NCBI RefSeq assembly: GCF_913064665.1
Contig: NZ_CAJYBT010000012.1
Coordinates: 1-64,000 of the forward strand
DNA from: an uncultured Thioclava sp.
GTDB lineage: Bacteria > Pseudomonadota > Alphaproteobacteria > Rhodobacterales > Rhodobacteraceae
Length of the DNA stretch: 64,000 nucleotides
Direction: 5' to 3'
Under the pieces are notes generated by a model. The model saw only the letters and a program-made list of their open reading frames with translations, was not told where the DNA came from and ran no database searches. A program made the translations under genes and the position numbers. Shown here one piece after another: positions 34,878 through 43,928 of this stretch (its first letter is position 1; every line of letters begins with the position of its first letter).

Positions 34878-35908
34878 CACACGGTCTCCGTGACCTTGCG
34901 CAGATGCGGCGGCGTGTCGGGATGGAAACCGCGCCGCCGTGACAGAGCCTCGACAAAGGCATAGAAACTCACCACCGGCACCAGTGGCGCGACCAGCGGA
35001 TGCAAACCGCTCACCGAAGGTAGGATCACCGCCCCCGCGGTCTTGCCCGGCGCAGTTAGGAACACATCCGCCCCTTGCGCGACCAGCCGCTCGGCCGTTG
35101 CCTCGAGCCGGTCGAGGGCCGCATCTTCCACCGCCAGCGCCAACACTGGAAACCCTGCCTGCACGATGGCAGCGGGCCCGTGCAGCACCTCGGCTGCCGA
35201 GAAGCTCTCGGCGTGGAGCCCCGAGGTTTCCTTGAATTTCAGCGCCATTTCGTTGGCGATGGCAAAACCGGGGCCGCGCCCGAGCACGTAAAGCGACTGG
35301 CTGCGCACCAGCCGATCCGAAAGAGGCGTCCAGTCGCAGGAAATCGCGCGCTCGAATACGTCGGGCAGCCCGGCCAGCGCTGTGCCCAGTGCTGCGTCCT
35401 GACGCCATTCTGCCAGCAGCGATAGCCCCGCGACGATTGAGGTCACGAAGCTCTTCGTCGCCGCGACCGAGCGTTCCGGTCCCGCGCGCAACGCCAGCGA
35501 ATGATCGGCAGCCTCGGCCATCGGCGACGCGCCGTCATTGGTGATGGCGCAGGTCAGTGCGCCGCCCGTCTTTGCCGCGCGCAACAATTCGACAATGTCG
35601 GGGCTGCGACCCGATTGCGAAATCCCGATGCAGCCCATGCCACCCAGTCGCAGCTGCGCTCCGTAGATCGAGGCGACCGAGGGTCCGACCGAGGCCACCG
35701 GCACGCCCGCCGCCAGTTCGATGGCATATTTCAGATAGGTCGCGGCATGATCCGACGAGCCTCGCGCCACCGTCACGATGCAATGGGGATCAAGCGCACG
35801 CAGCGCCTCTCCGGCAAGCGCGCGCTCCGCTGAACCTTGCTCCAGAAGCCTGCGCGTGGCCTGCGGGATCTCTTCGATCTCGCGCCGCATCAACGTCTTT
35901 TCCGTCAT
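34877..35908 (-). CDS. SIS-domain glucosamine-6-phosphate deaminase (NagB-II type)
   Basis: A 343-residue protein with two SIS domains (about 30-165 and 200-320) like the isomerase half of GlmS but with no glutaminase half. Marks include VARGSSDHAATYLKYA, ISQSGRSPDIVELLR, LGRGPGFAIANEMALKFKE and FSAAEVLHGPAAIV. In Shewanella the analogous NagB-II converts glucosamine-6-phosphate to fructose-6-phosphate and ammonia, replacing classical NagB. Its place between nagA and the regulator supports that role; AgaS-like activity is the alternative. Confidence 0.87.
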   Translation of the reverse strand: MTEKTLMRREIEEIPQATRRLLEQGSAERALAGEALRALDPHCIVTVARGSSDHAATYLKYAIELAAGVPVASVGPSVASIYGAQLRLGGMGCIGISQSGRSPDIVELLRAAKTGGALTCAITNDGASPMAEAADHSLALRAGPERSVAATKSFVTSIVAGLSLLAEWRQDAALGTALAGLPDVFERAISCDWTPLSDRLVRSQSLYVLGRGPGFAIANEMALKFKETSGLHAESFSAAEVLHGPAAIVQAGFPVLALAVEDAALDRLEATAERLVAQGADVFLTAPGKTAGAVILPSVSGLHPLVAPLVPVVSFYAFVEALSRRRGFHPDTPPHLRKVTETV

Positions 35909-36732
35909 GTGCCATTCCTTTCCGGTGCCGTTGACAGCAGCAATTCCGCTGTAAAATCATAAGCATCACCGCGATAGATCGAGCGCGTGATCTCCGCTAC
36001 CCGCCCGGATGGCAGATATGAGACCCGCTCGATCTGCAGGCCCGCAGCCCCTTCGGGCGATTCAAGAAGTGCGGCGGTCTCGGCGTCGATATTGGTCGCC
36101 GAGATGCGCTGCACCGCGCGCACCGGGCGCATTCCGCGCGAGCCAAGATATTCATAAAGCGAGTCCCCGACCGCGCCTGGATCGGGCAGGATCGTCTCGG
36201 GCAGCGCGGCCCGCTCAATCGCCAGTGGCACCCCGTCCGAAAGACGCACCCGCGCCAGCCGCGCGACCCTTTCATGCGCCTTCAGGCCCAGCACCATCAC
36301 CTCATCCGTCGACGGTCGCACCAAGGCGCGCTCCAGCCAGATCGCACGGGTCTCGCGGCCCCGTCGCGCCATGTCCTCGGTAAAGGAGTTAAGCTGCGAG
36401 AGCGCCATCTCCACCTTCTCGACCCGCGGCGCCACGAAGGTCCCCGAGCCACGCCGCTGCACCAATTTGCCCGCCGCGACCAGTTGCTCGACCGCTTTGC
36501 GCACCGTCACTCGCGACAGGCCCGACATCGCGGCGATATCACGCTCGGCTGGCAGGCTCTCGCCCGGGCGCAACGCACCGCTCTCGATCGCCTCGGTGAT
36601 GCGCGCGCGCAATTGCAGATAAAGCGGGCCAGCGCCGGGCATATCGAACCCCTCGGCGGAAAAGATCCGCGCGCTGACATCGCCCAACTCCGGCGCTTTC
36701 ATGCCCTGATCACTCATGTGCTTATCACTCAT
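35905..36732 (-). CDS. GntR/HutC-family regulator of the amino-sugar locus
   Basis: A 275-residue regulator. The N-terminal winged helix (about 35-105) reads YLQLRARITEAIESGALRPGESLPAERDIAAMSGLSRVTVRKAVEQL; the C-terminal UTRA effector domain (about 120-265) would bind a sugar phosphate such as GlcNAc-6-P or GlcN-6-P. NagR/NagQ/DasR proteins have this layout. It overlaps both neighbours (ATGA). Three in-frame ATGs occur in the first 11 codons, so the exact start is uncertain. Probable operators lie in the nagK-murQ intergenic region. Confidence 0.88.
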   Translation of the reverse strand: MSDKHMSDQGMKAPELGDVSARIFSAEGFDMPGAGPLYLQLRARITEAIESGALRPGESLPAERDIAAMSGLSRVTVRKAVEQLVAAGKLVQRRGSGTFVAPRVEKVEMALSQLNSFTEDMARRGRETRAIWLERALVRPSTDEVMVLGLKAHERVARLARVRLSDGVPLAIERAALPETILPDPGAVGDSLYEYLGSRGMRPVRAVQRISATNIDAETAALLESPEGAAGLQIERVSYLPSGRVAEITRSIYRGDAYDFTAELLLSTAPERNGT

Positions 36733-37574
36733 GTCACGCCCCCCGCGCGCGCCAGCATCAGCGCCCCGTCAAGCCCGGTTCCGCGCGGTTCAAGTAAATC
36801 GACGCCCAGTCGATCACCCAGACGCGCGGCAAAGATCGGGCCGAGCCCGCCTGTGAAACAGACCGGAAGCCGCGCTGCTTCGGGTTGCAAATGTTCGATC
36901 CGGCGCAGCACCCAAGCCTCGGCTTCGGCCAATAGCGCCTGAACTGCAGAATCCTCGGGTCGTTCGAGCATACGGCGCGCGTGCTGGGCGAAATCGACAG
37001 GGCGCGCCGAGGCCGCAAATCCCGCCATGGCTTCGGCCCCGCCCATATCGTCCAGCAGGTCGCGCAGGAATGGCGTCATCTCGATCAACCCGTCATGCGC
37101 CCAAAGCGCGCGGCTCATCATCGCGCGCCCCAGCCAAGCGCCGCTGCCCTCGTCCCCAACCGCAAGCCCCCAGCCGCCCGTCATCCGCAGATCGCCTTTC
37201 ACGCGCCGGGCAAAGACTGATCCGGTTCCAAGCGCCGCGACGATCCCGTCGCGCCCGGCCAGCGCACCTTCGGCCGCCGTTTGCGCGTCCCACAGGACGC
37301 GCGCGCTGGCAAAGGGCAACTGTGCGGCCAACGTCTGCGCGGCTGCGGCCAGATTGCCGCCCGCTAGACCCAGCACGGCGTGCAGATCCTCAGGTTTGCC
37401 CGCATCGCCAAGCGCCATGCGCGCCGCTGTCAGGATATTGGCGCATGCGCCTTCGGGGTCTGACACGATATTGGCCGGACCGGCCTCACCGCGTCCGATC
37501 ACGTGACCGGCATCGTCGCCGATTACCGCGCGACACCCGCTACCACCGCCATCGATTCCCAGAAATATGCGCAT
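36729..37574 (-). CDS. BadF/BcrA-type amino-sugar kinase
   Basis: A 281-residue kinase of the ASKHA fold: phosphate-1 loop FLGIDGGGSGCRAV at the start, phosphate-2 region ALGTGSVFA, GGWGLAVGDEGSGAWLG, and the adenosine loop CFTGGLGPIF. The family includes human NAGK and clostridial MurK, which phosphorylates both GlcNAc and MurNAc. As the locus has an ABC importer (no phosphotransferase system) plus MurQ, a kinase making GlcNAc-6-P and MurNAc-6-P is needed here. The ATG at 37574 follows GGAGGG; a frame starting 147 bases upstream crosses the operator region. Confidence 0.85.
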   Translation of the reverse strand: MRIFLGIDGGGSGCRAVIGDDAGHVIGRGEAGPANIVSDPEGACANILTAARMALGDAGKPEDLHAVLGLAGGNLAAAAQTLAAQLPFASARVLWDAQTAAEGALAGRDGIVAALGTGSVFARRVKGDLRMTGGWGLAVGDEGSGAWLGRAMMSRALWAHDGLIEMTPFLRDLLDDMGGAEAMAGFAASARPVDFAQHARRMLERPEDSAVQALLAEAEAWVLRRIEHLQPEAARLPVCFTGGLGPIFAARLGDRLGVDLLEPRGTGLDGALMLARAGGVT

Positions 37575-37596
37575 GCGCCCTCCATTGAGCGAGACC

Positions 37597-37615
37597 ATAC
37601 CAAATGAATACCATT
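37597..37615 (-). promoter_or_regulatory. Candidate GntR operator 1
   Basis: The minus strand reads AATGGTATTCATTTGGTAT, with two TGGTAT units. It lies 22 bases before the kinase start. The half-site matches the TTGGTAT core known for NagR/DasR-type regulators and recurs in site 2 on the other strand. Confidence 0.5.
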
Positions 37616-37673
37616 TCGCAAGATGGATGAGGTGCATCGGGTGAATTTCACAAAATTCTCCTTTCATCTGGAC

Positions 37674-37693
37674 AATTGGTATTATTTTGGCAT
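37674..37693 (+). promoter_or_regulatory. Candidate GntR operator 2
   Basis: AATTGGTATTATTTTGGCAT repeats site 1 in opposite orientation (13 of 16 core positions). It ends 26 bases before murQ. The paired sites suggest one regulator controls both divergent operons. Confidence 0.5.
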
Positions 37694-37719
37694 CATTCGC
37701 CACCAAGGGGGAGATTCGC

Positions 37720-38658
37720 ATGACCGCACAGCCTGCCAGCGCGCGCCATACCGAAGACCGGCACGAAGGATCGGCCGGGCTTCACGCATTGCCGCCGCGC
37801 GAGGTGATGGCGCGGCTGCTTTCGGCTCAGCTTGACTCGCTCGGTGCGCTGCAATTTGAGCTGCCCGCTCTTGCGGATGCCGCCGCGCGCGCGGCGCAAG
37901 CGTTGCAGGCGGGCGGCAAGCTTGCTTATGCGGGCGCGGGCAGTTCGGGGTTGATGGCGATGGCCGATTGTCTTGAACTCGCGGGCACTTACGGCATCGC
38001 GCCCGCGCGCACGCCGATTTTGTTCGCGGGCGGCACAGCGTCCCTGTCGCACATGATCGGCGCGGTCGAGGATGATCCCGAATTGGCCCGCGCCGATCTT
38101 GCAACTGCTGCGCTTGGCCCTTCGGATGCGGTGATCTGTGTCTCGGCGTCGGGGCGCACGCCTTATACGCTTGTCGTGGCCGAGGGGGCGCAGGCCGCCG
38201 GTGCCAGCGTGATCGGAATTGCGAATGTCGTGGGCTCGCCGCTGTTGGAGCGCGCCGATATCGCCATCGCCCTAGAGACCGGGGCGGAGTTGGTTTCGGG
38301 ATCGACCCGGATGGCGGCGGGCAGCGCGCAGAAGATCGCGCTTAACATGATATCCACCCAGATCGGGCTGCTGCTCGGCCATGTTCATGACGGCTACATG
38401 GTCAATCTCACGGCCGATAACGCGAAGCTGCGCGCCCGCGCCACCGGCATGGTGGCCGCGATCGCGGGCACCCCGCCCGAGGTCGCGGCGCACGCGCTTG
38501 ATCTGGCAGGCGGCGCGGTCAAACCGGCGGTGCTGATCGCGACCGGGGCCAGCCCGGAGCTGGCGCAAGACCTGCTAGCGGCAAGCGGCGGGCATCTTGC
38601 GGCAGCGCTTGACCGTCTAAAACTCAAACTAGAGGCCGCAAAGGCCCAATCCATTTAA
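37720..38658 (+). CDS. murQ: N-acetylmuramic acid 6-phosphate etherase
   Basis: Cleaves the lactyl ether of MurNAc-6-phosphate to GlcNAc-6-phosphate and D-lactate. The 312-residue SIS protein has AGAGSSGLMAMADCLEL, VCVSASGRTPYT-like VICVSASGRTPYT, and the family signature GSTRMAAGSAQKIALNMIST. A glutamate acting as general acid is expected in the EDDPELARADL region. The ATG at 37720 follows AGGGGGAGA. It is the first gene of the rightward importer operon, which ties the importer to peptidoglycan sugars. Confidence 0.93.
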   Translation: MTAQPASARHTEDRHEGSAGLHALPPREVMARLLSAQLDSLGALQFELPALADAAARAAQALQAGGKLAYAGAGSSGLMAMADCLELAGTYGIAPARTPILFAGGTASLSHMIGAVEDDPELARADLATAALGPSDAVICVSASGRTPYTLVVAEGAQAAGASVIGIANVVGSPLLERADIAIALETGAELVSGSTRMAAGSAQKIALNMISTQIGLLLGHVHDGYMVNLTADNAKLRARATGMVAAIAGTPPEVAAHALDLAGGAVKPAVLIATGASPELAQDLLAASGGHLAAALDRLKLKLEAAKAQSI

Positions 38659-38690
38659 AGGGCCTATTGGCCCGCAACCCGGAGGTAACT

Positions 38691-39944
38691 ATGAAATCCT
38701 ACGCAATCGCAGCTATTTTGCTGGGCACGGCACTGGCTGGCAACGCAGCACTGGCCGAGACCACGATCACCATCGAGAGTTGGCGCAATGACGACCTGCC
38801 CATCTGGCAGAAAGAGATCATTCCCGCCTTCGAGAAAGACCATCCAGATATCAAGGTGGTCTTCGCCCCCTCTGCGCCCACCGAATACAATGCCGCGCTG
38901 AACTCCAAGCTTGACGCGGGCACAGCGGGCGACCTGATTACCTGTCGGCCCTATGACGCCTCGCTGGCGCTGTACAAGAAGGGCCAGCTTGCCGATCTGA
39001 GCGACATGGCCGAGATGAAGAACTTCCCCGAGGTGGCCAAATCCGCGTGGCAGACCGATGACGGGGCCCATACGTTCTGCATGCCGATGGCCTCGGTGAT
39101 TCACGGATTCATCTATAACAAGGATGCCTTCGACGAACTGGGCATCACCCCGCCCAAGACGGTGGACGAATTCTATGCCGACCTCGACAAGATCAAAGCC
39201 GATGGCAGCTATATTCCGCTCGACATGGGAACCCATGACCAGTGGGAAGCCGCGACGATGGGCTATCAGAATATCGGCCCGACCTATTGGAAGGGCGAAG
39301 AGGGCCGCAAGGCACTGATCGCGGGCACCCAAAAGCTGACCGATCCCGATTGGGTCGAACCGCTCAAGCAACTCGCGAAATGGTCGAACTACCTTGGCGA
39401 CGGCTATCAGGCGCAGACCTATCCTGACAGCCAGAACCTGTTCACGCTGGGCCGCGCAGCGATCTATCCTGCTGGCTCGTGGGAGATTCCGGGCTTTGAG
39501 GCGCAGGCCGATTTCAAGATGGGGGCCTTCGCGCCGCCGGTGCAGAAAGTTGGCGACACCTGCTACATCTCGGACCAGCCCGACCATGCGATGGGGCTCA
39601 ACGCGGCGAGCAAGAACAAGGACGCGGCGATGACCTTCTTGCAATGGCTGGGTGGTCAGGACTTCGCGCAGATCTATGCGAACTCTCTTCCCGGTTTCTT
39701 CGCGCTGAATTCGGCCCCGGTCGATCTGAAAGATCCGCTCGCGCAGGAGTTCCTGAGCTGGCGCAAGGATTGCAAATCGACGATCCGCTCGACCTATCAG
39801 ATCCTTTCGCGCGGCACGCCGAACCTGGAGAACGCGACCTGGGCGGCGTCGGCCAATGTGATGAACGGCACCCAGACGCCCGAAGAGGCAGCCGCCGATC
39901 TGCAAAAGGATCTGGCGAGCTGGTATAAGCCGCAGCAAAACTGA
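38691..39944 (+). CDS. ABC importer sugar-binding protein (CUT1 family)
   Basis: A 417-residue periplasmic binding protein of the extracellular solute-binding family 1 type. The signal peptide is MKSYAIAAILLGTALAGNA, cleaved near LAETT. Features include the N-terminal WRNDDLPIWQKEIIPAFEKDHPDIKVVF and AIYPAGSWEIPGFE. The ATG at 38691 has GGAGG six bases upstream; a 38667 start would add eight residues before the signal. With murQ and nag genes around it, amino sugars (GlcNAc, MurNAc or disaccharides) are the probable ligands. Confidence 0.88.
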   Translation: MKSYAIAAILLGTALAGNAALAETTITIESWRNDDLPIWQKEIIPAFEKDHPDIKVVFAPSAPTEYNAALNSKLDAGTAGDLITCRPYDASLALYKKGQLADLSDMAEMKNFPEVAKSAWQTDDGAHTFCMPMASVIHGFIYNKDAFDELGITPPKTVDEFYADLDKIKADGSYIPLDMGTHDQWEAATMGYQNIGPTYWKGEEGRKALIAGTQKLTDPDWVEPLKQLAKWSNYLGDGYQAQTYPDSQNLFTLGRAAIYPAGSWEIPGFEAQADFKMGAFAPPVQKVGDTCYISDQPDHAMGLNAASKNKDAAMTFLQWLGGQDFAQIYANSLPGFFALNSAPVDLKDPLAQEFLSWRKDCKSTIRSTYQILSRGTPNLENATWAASANVMNGTQTPEEAAADLQKDLASWYKPQQN

Positions 39945-39949
39945 GCCGA

Positions 39950-39982
39950 ACCGGGCGGGCGGCATGTGCCCGCTCGCCCGGT
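39950..39982 (+). other. Stem-loop after the binding-protein gene
   Basis: ACCGGGCG (39950-39957) pairs with CGCCCGGT (39975-39982), with further GC pairs inside. Such intercistronic stems commonly keep binding-protein mRNA more abundant than permease mRNA. Confidence 0.5.
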
Positions 39983-40026
39983 CCCCGCGCCGTTTTCCAA
40001 TCATCGAAACCGAAAGGGCTGAGCTG

Positions 40027-40944
40027 ATGTCCGAGCGCACGCCATTCCGCTGGCATATCGCGGTATTTCTTGCCCCGGCGGTGGTGATTTACACGCTGGT
40101 GATGATCATCCCCCTTTTCGCGACCCTTGATCTGTCGCTGTATTCCGCGACAGAGACGGGCACGAAATTCGTCGGTTTGGAGAATTTCCGCACGCTGTTC
40201 GGCGATGCGCACTGGGCCGAGCAGTTTTGGAATGCGTTTTGGAACAATGTCTGGTTCTTCCTGATCAACATGGCGGTTCAGAACCCCGTCGGGATCGCGC
40301 TGGCGGCGCTTTTGTCGCTGCCCCGGTTGCGCTTTGCCGCGCTTTATCGTTCGGCCATCTTCGTGCCCACGATCCTGAGTTTCGTGATTGTCGGCTTCGT
40401 TTGGAAGCTGATCCTGTCGCCAATCTGGGGCATCGCGCCCTCGATGCTGGCCGCAATCGGACTGCGTCATCTTTTTGAGCCGTGGCTCGGGCAAGAGACA
40501 ACCGCGCTGACCACCGTTGCGCTGATCTCGGTCTGGCAGTTCATTGGCATTCCGATGATGCTGATCTATGCCGCGCTGCTGTCGATCCCCGAAGAGGTGA
40601 TCGAGGCCGCCGAGGTCGACGGTATCACCGGGATGGCACAGTTCTGGAAGATCAAGCTACCGTTGATCCTGCCCTCAATCGGGATCATCTCAATCCTGAC
40701 CTTCGTGGGCAATTTCAACGCGTTCGATCTGATCTATGTCGCGCAGGGCGCGCTGGCCGGCCCAGATTTCTCAACCGATATTCTGGGCACGTTCATGTAT
40801 CGCACCTTTTTCGGCTTCCAGCTCCAGCTTGGCGATCCGAACATGGGCGCGACCATTGCCTCGGTGATGTTCTTCATCATCCTGATCGGCGTGTGTCTTT
40901 ACCTGTTCGGCATCCAGCGGCGGCTGCGTCGCTACCAGTTCTGA
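40027..40944 (+). CDS. ABC importer permease 1 (MalF-like)
   Basis: A 305-residue permease with six helices. The cytoplasmic EAA loop is EEVIEAAEVDGITGMAQFWKIKLPLILP, a clear match to the consensus. The start at 40027 (MSERTPF) is chosen over 39964 because the longer form begins inside the stem-loop and adds a polar tail. It pairs with the next permease. Confidence 0.9.
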   Translation: MSERTPFRWHIAVFLAPAVVIYTLVMIIPLFATLDLSLYSATETGTKFVGLENFRTLFGDAHWAEQFWNAFWNNVWFFLINMAVQNPVGIALAALLSLPRLRFAALYRSAIFVPTILSFVIVGFVWKLILSPIWGIAPSMLAAIGLRHLFEPWLGQETTALTTVALISVWQFIGIPMMLIYAALLSIPEEVIEAAEVDGITGMAQFWKIKLPLILPSIGIISILTFVGNFNAFDLIYVAQGALAGPDFSTDILGTFMYRTFFGFQLQLGDPNMGATIASVMFFIILIGVCLYLFGIQRRLRRYQF

Positions 40945-40957
40945 GGAGCGACGAGCC

Positions 40958-41800
40958 ATGAGCATAAGCGCAAGAACCTCAATGCCGCGGACGGTGGCGG
41001 TGCACACCGCGCTGATCCTTTACACGCTGATCGCATTATTCCCGGTCTTCGTGATCCTGATCAACTCGATGAAGTCTCGCAAGGCGATCTTCCGTGAGCC
41101 GCTGGCCCTGCCGGGCCCCGACACGTTCGATCTTGTCGGGTTCCAGACGGTGCTCACTCAGGGCAATTTCCCGCTTTATTTCGGCAATTCCATGATCGTG
41201 ACGGTGGTGTCTCTGGCGCTGGTGCTGGTCTTCGGGGCGATGGCGGCCTTTGCGCTGTCGGAATATCGCTTTCGGGGCAATTTTTTGATGGGGCTTTACC
41301 TTGCCATCGGCATCATGATCCCGATCCGGCTGGGCACGGTGGCGATCCTGAAGCTGATGGCGGCGGCGCATCTGACAAACACGCTGACTTCGCTGATCCT
41401 GGTCTATACGGCGCAGGGCCTGCCGCTGGCGATCTTCATCCTGTCGGAATTCATGCGCACGGTGTCGGACGACCTCAAGAATGCGGGTCGGATCGACGGG
41501 CTGAGCGAATATTGGATCTTCTTCACCCTCGTGCTGCCGCTGGTGCGCCCCGCAATGGCGACGGTGGCGGTGTTCACGATGATCCCGATCTGGAACGATC
41601 TGTGGTTCCCGCTGATCCTTGCGCCCTCGGAATCCACCAAGACCGTCACCTTGGGCGCGCAGACCTTTATCGGCCAATATGTCACCAACTGGAATGCGGT
41701 TCTGGCCTCGCTGTCTTTGGCGATCTTGCCGGTGCTGGTGCTGTACATGATCTTCTCACGGCAACTGATCCGTGGGATCACCTCGGGAGCGGTTAAATGA
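40958..41800 (+). CDS. ABC importer permease 2 (MalG-like)
   Basis: A 280-residue, six-helix permease. Its EAA-like loop reads SDDLKNAGRIDGLSEYWIFFTLVLPLVRP, with NAGRIDG instead of the usual EAA-x-x-DGA; the critical glycine is kept. Its stop overlaps the dehydrogenase start (ATGA). Confidence 0.9.
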   Translation: MSISARTSMPRTVAVHTALILYTLIALFPVFVILINSMKSRKAIFREPLALPGPDTFDLVGFQTVLTQGNFPLYFGNSMIVTVVSLALVLVFGAMAAFALSEYRFRGNFLMGLYLAIGIMIPIRLGTVAILKLMAAAHLTNTLTSLILVYTAQGLPLAIFILSEFMRTVSDDLKNAGRIDGLSEYWIFFTLVLPLVRPAMATVAVFTMIPIWNDLWFPLILAPSESTKTVTLGAQTFIGQYVTNWNAVLASLSLAILPVLVLYMIFSRQLIRGITSGAVK

Positions 41801-42837
41801 GTATTCGAAGCCTCGTTGTCGGCCTTGGTAATATGGGGCTGTCGCATGCGCTGGCCTATCATGCGAACCCGGAGTTCGAGGTGGTGGGGCTGGTCAACCG
41901 CTCCGCGCCCGCTTTGCCCGATGCGCTGACTGGCTATCCGCTGAGCCACGATTTCGCAGCCGCACTGGCCGAGCTGAAGCCGGATCTGGTGGCCATCGCC
42001 ACCTATTCGGACAGTCATGCGGATCTGGCCGTCGCGGCGATGCAAGCAGGCGCGCATGTCTTCGTCGAAAAGCCGCTCGCCACCACGGTGGAGGATGCGC
42101 TGAGGGTCGCGCGCACGGCTCGCGATACGGGCCGCAAATGCGTCGTGGGCTATATCCTGCGCCATCATCCAAGCTGGCAGCGGCTGATCTCGGAGGCGCG
42201 GGATCTGGGCGCGCCCTATGTGTTTCGGTTCAATCTCAACCAGCAATCCACCGGCCCGACATGGGAAGTGCATAAGGCGCTGATGCAGTCCACCCCGCCC
42301 ATCGTCGATTGCGGCGTTCATTATGTCGATGTGATGCTGCAAATCACCGATGCCCGCCCCCGCGAGGTGCGTGGCATGGGGGTGCGGCTGTCGAGTGAGA
42401 TCGCAGAGGATATGTATAATTACGGCCATTTTCAGGTGCTTTTCGAGGATGGCTCGACCGGCTGGTATGAGGCCGGCTGGGGACCAATGATCTCGGACAC
42501 GGCGTTTTTCGTGAAAGATGTCGTCAGCCCCAATGGCGCGGTTTCGATCCGGATGCCTGAAAGTGCGAAATCCGATGATATCGAGACCCATACCAAGACG
42601 TCTACTTTGCGACTGCACCGTGTGGGGCAGCCCGATCAGGGTATTTCGATGGCGGATGAACCGGGTCATCAGGCGCTCTGCGATCGCGAAGCGGCATTTG
42701 TTGCGCGCGCCATCGCCGAGGATCTCGACCTTTCGCGCCACCTGAACGAGGCGGTGACATCGCTCGCCGTCTGCCTTGCCGCTGATGACAGCGTGCGCTC
42801 GGGGCGCGCGGTCACGCTTGACCCGATCCAGATTTGA
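41797..42837 (+). CDS. Gfo/Idh/MocA-family dehydrogenase in the amino-sugar operon
   Basis: A 346-residue NAD(P) oxidoreductase. The Rossmann motif is [15 protein letters not shown] and the catalytic-type lysine is in FVEKPLATT; histidine is present in [11 protein letters not shown]. The substrate is unknown. Its location between permease and ATPase genes suggests that it acts on the imported sugar, for example an oxidised or epimeric derivative. No amino-sugar enzyme of this family can be named from sequence alone. Confidence 0.82.
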   Translation: MSIRSLVVGLGNMGLSHALAYHANPEFEVVGLVNRSAPALPDALTGYPLSHDFAAALAELKPDLVAIATYSDSHADLAVAAMQAGAHVFVEKPLATTVEDALRVARTARDTGRKCVVGYILRHHPSWQRLISEARDLGAPYVFRFNLNQQSTGPTWEVHKALMQSTPPIVDCGVHYVDVMLQITDARPREVRGMGVRLSSEIAEDMYNYGHFQVLFEDGSTGWYEAGWGPMISDTAFFVKDVVSPNGAVSIRMPESAKSDDIETHTKTSTLRLHRVGQPDQGISMADEPGHQALCDREAAFVARAIAEDLDLSRHLNEAVTSLAVCLAADDSVRSGRAVTLDPIQI

Positions 42838-42850
42838 AGGAGACCCGCGT

Positions 42851-43846
42851 ATGGGTTCGCTGACACTTAGCAACGTGACCAAGAGCTTCGGCAAGACCGA
42901 GGTGATCAAGGGCGTCGATCTTGAGGTGCAGGACGGCGAGTTCTGCGTCTTCGTCGGCCCCTCGGGGTGCGGGAAATCCACCCTGCTGCGGATGATCGCG
43001 GGGCTTGAGGACGTGACCTCGGGCGATGTGATGATCGACGGCAAACGGGTCAACCTGCTGCCGCCGAGCAAGCGCGAGATCGCGATGGTGTTTCAAAGCT
43101 ACGCGCTTTATCCGCATCTCAACGTGCGCGACAATATGGGGCTGGCGATGAAACGCGCCGGGGCCAGCAAGGCCGAAGTCACGCAGGCGGTGACCAATTC
43201 GGCGCAGATGCTGTCGCTCGAAACGCTGCTGGATCGTCGCCCGGCCGAACTGTCGGGTGGGCAGCGCCAGCGCGTCGCCATCGGTCGCGCCATCGTGCGC
43301 CGCCCCAAGCTGTTCCTGTTTGACGAGCCGCTGTCCAACCTTGACGCGGCGCTGCGCGTGGCCACCCGGATCGAGATCGCACGACTGCATTACGAACTGG
43401 GCGCAACGATGGTCTATGTCACCCATGATCAGGTCGAGGCGATGACACTGGCGGACCGGATCGTGGTGCTCAATGCGGGCAAGGTGGCGCAGGTCGGGCG
43501 CCCGATGGAGCTATATAACGATCCGGCCAACACCTTCGTTGCCGGGTTCATCGGCTCGCCGCAGATGAATTTCCTCAAGGCTGGCGCGCTGGGGCTGCAA
43601 GGCGAGACGGTGGGTATCCGCCCCGAGCATCTTGTTATCGGCGACAGCGGCGAGATCGACGGCACGATTAGCCATGTCGAGCATCTCGGCGGCGAGACCA
43701 ATGTATATGTCAAAACCGGGCCGCACGGGCTGTTGACGGTGCGGCTGTTTGGCGAGCATGATTTCGATATCGACGCTGGCGTGAAAATCAGCCCCGACCC
43801 GGCGCGGCGTTTTCACTTCGACGCCGAAGGCCAGCGGATGCGTTAA
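42851..43846 (+). CDS. ABC importer ATPase (MalK/UgpC type)
   Basis: A 331-residue ATPase: Walker [11 protein letters not shown] loop [11 protein letters not shown], signature [15 protein letters not shown], Walker [13 protein letters not shown], switch histidine in VTHDQ, and a C-terminal TOBE-type regulatory domain from about 235 (VGIRPEHLV). It drives the two permeases encoded upstream. The ATG at 42851 follows AAGGAG; a start inside the dehydrogenase gene is a read-in. Confidence 0.93.
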   Translation: MGSLTLSNVTKSFGKTEVIKGVDLEVQDGEFCVFVGPSGCGKSTLLRMIAGLEDVTSGDVMIDGKRVNLLPPSKREIAMVFQSYALYPHLNVRDNMGLAMKRAGASKAEVTQAVTNSAQMLSLETLLDRRPAELSGGQRQRVAIGRAIVRRPKLFLFDEPLSNLDAALRVATRIEIARLHYELGATMVYVTHDQVEAMTLADRIVVLNAGKVAQVGRPMELYNDPANTFVAGFIGSPQMNFLKAGALGLQGETVGIRPEHLVIGDSGEIDGTISHVEHLGGETNVYVKTGPHGLLTVRLFGEHDFDIDAGVKISPDPARRFHFDAEGQRMR

Positions 43847-43885
43847 AGGCGCATATCCCAAAGCGCGACCAACTTGGCTTTGCTG

Positions 43886-43920
43886 CTCCGCGCCCGAGCC
43901 TCATATCGTCGGACGCGGAG
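43886..43920. terminator. Possible terminator between convergent genes
   Basis: CTCCGCG (43886-43892) pairs with CGCGGAG (43914-43920) over seven positions around a 21-base loop. It lies between the ATPase and the leftward acyl-CoA synthetase. No T-run. Confidence 0.35.
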
Positions 43921-43928
43921 CGGACAGG

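Noticed and set aside
33732-35408. A 558-residue reading of nagA with an N-terminal extension
   Set aside because: The extra 177 residues are the opposite-frame shadow of the deaminase gene; the ATG at 34877 gives the family length and the ATGA overlap.
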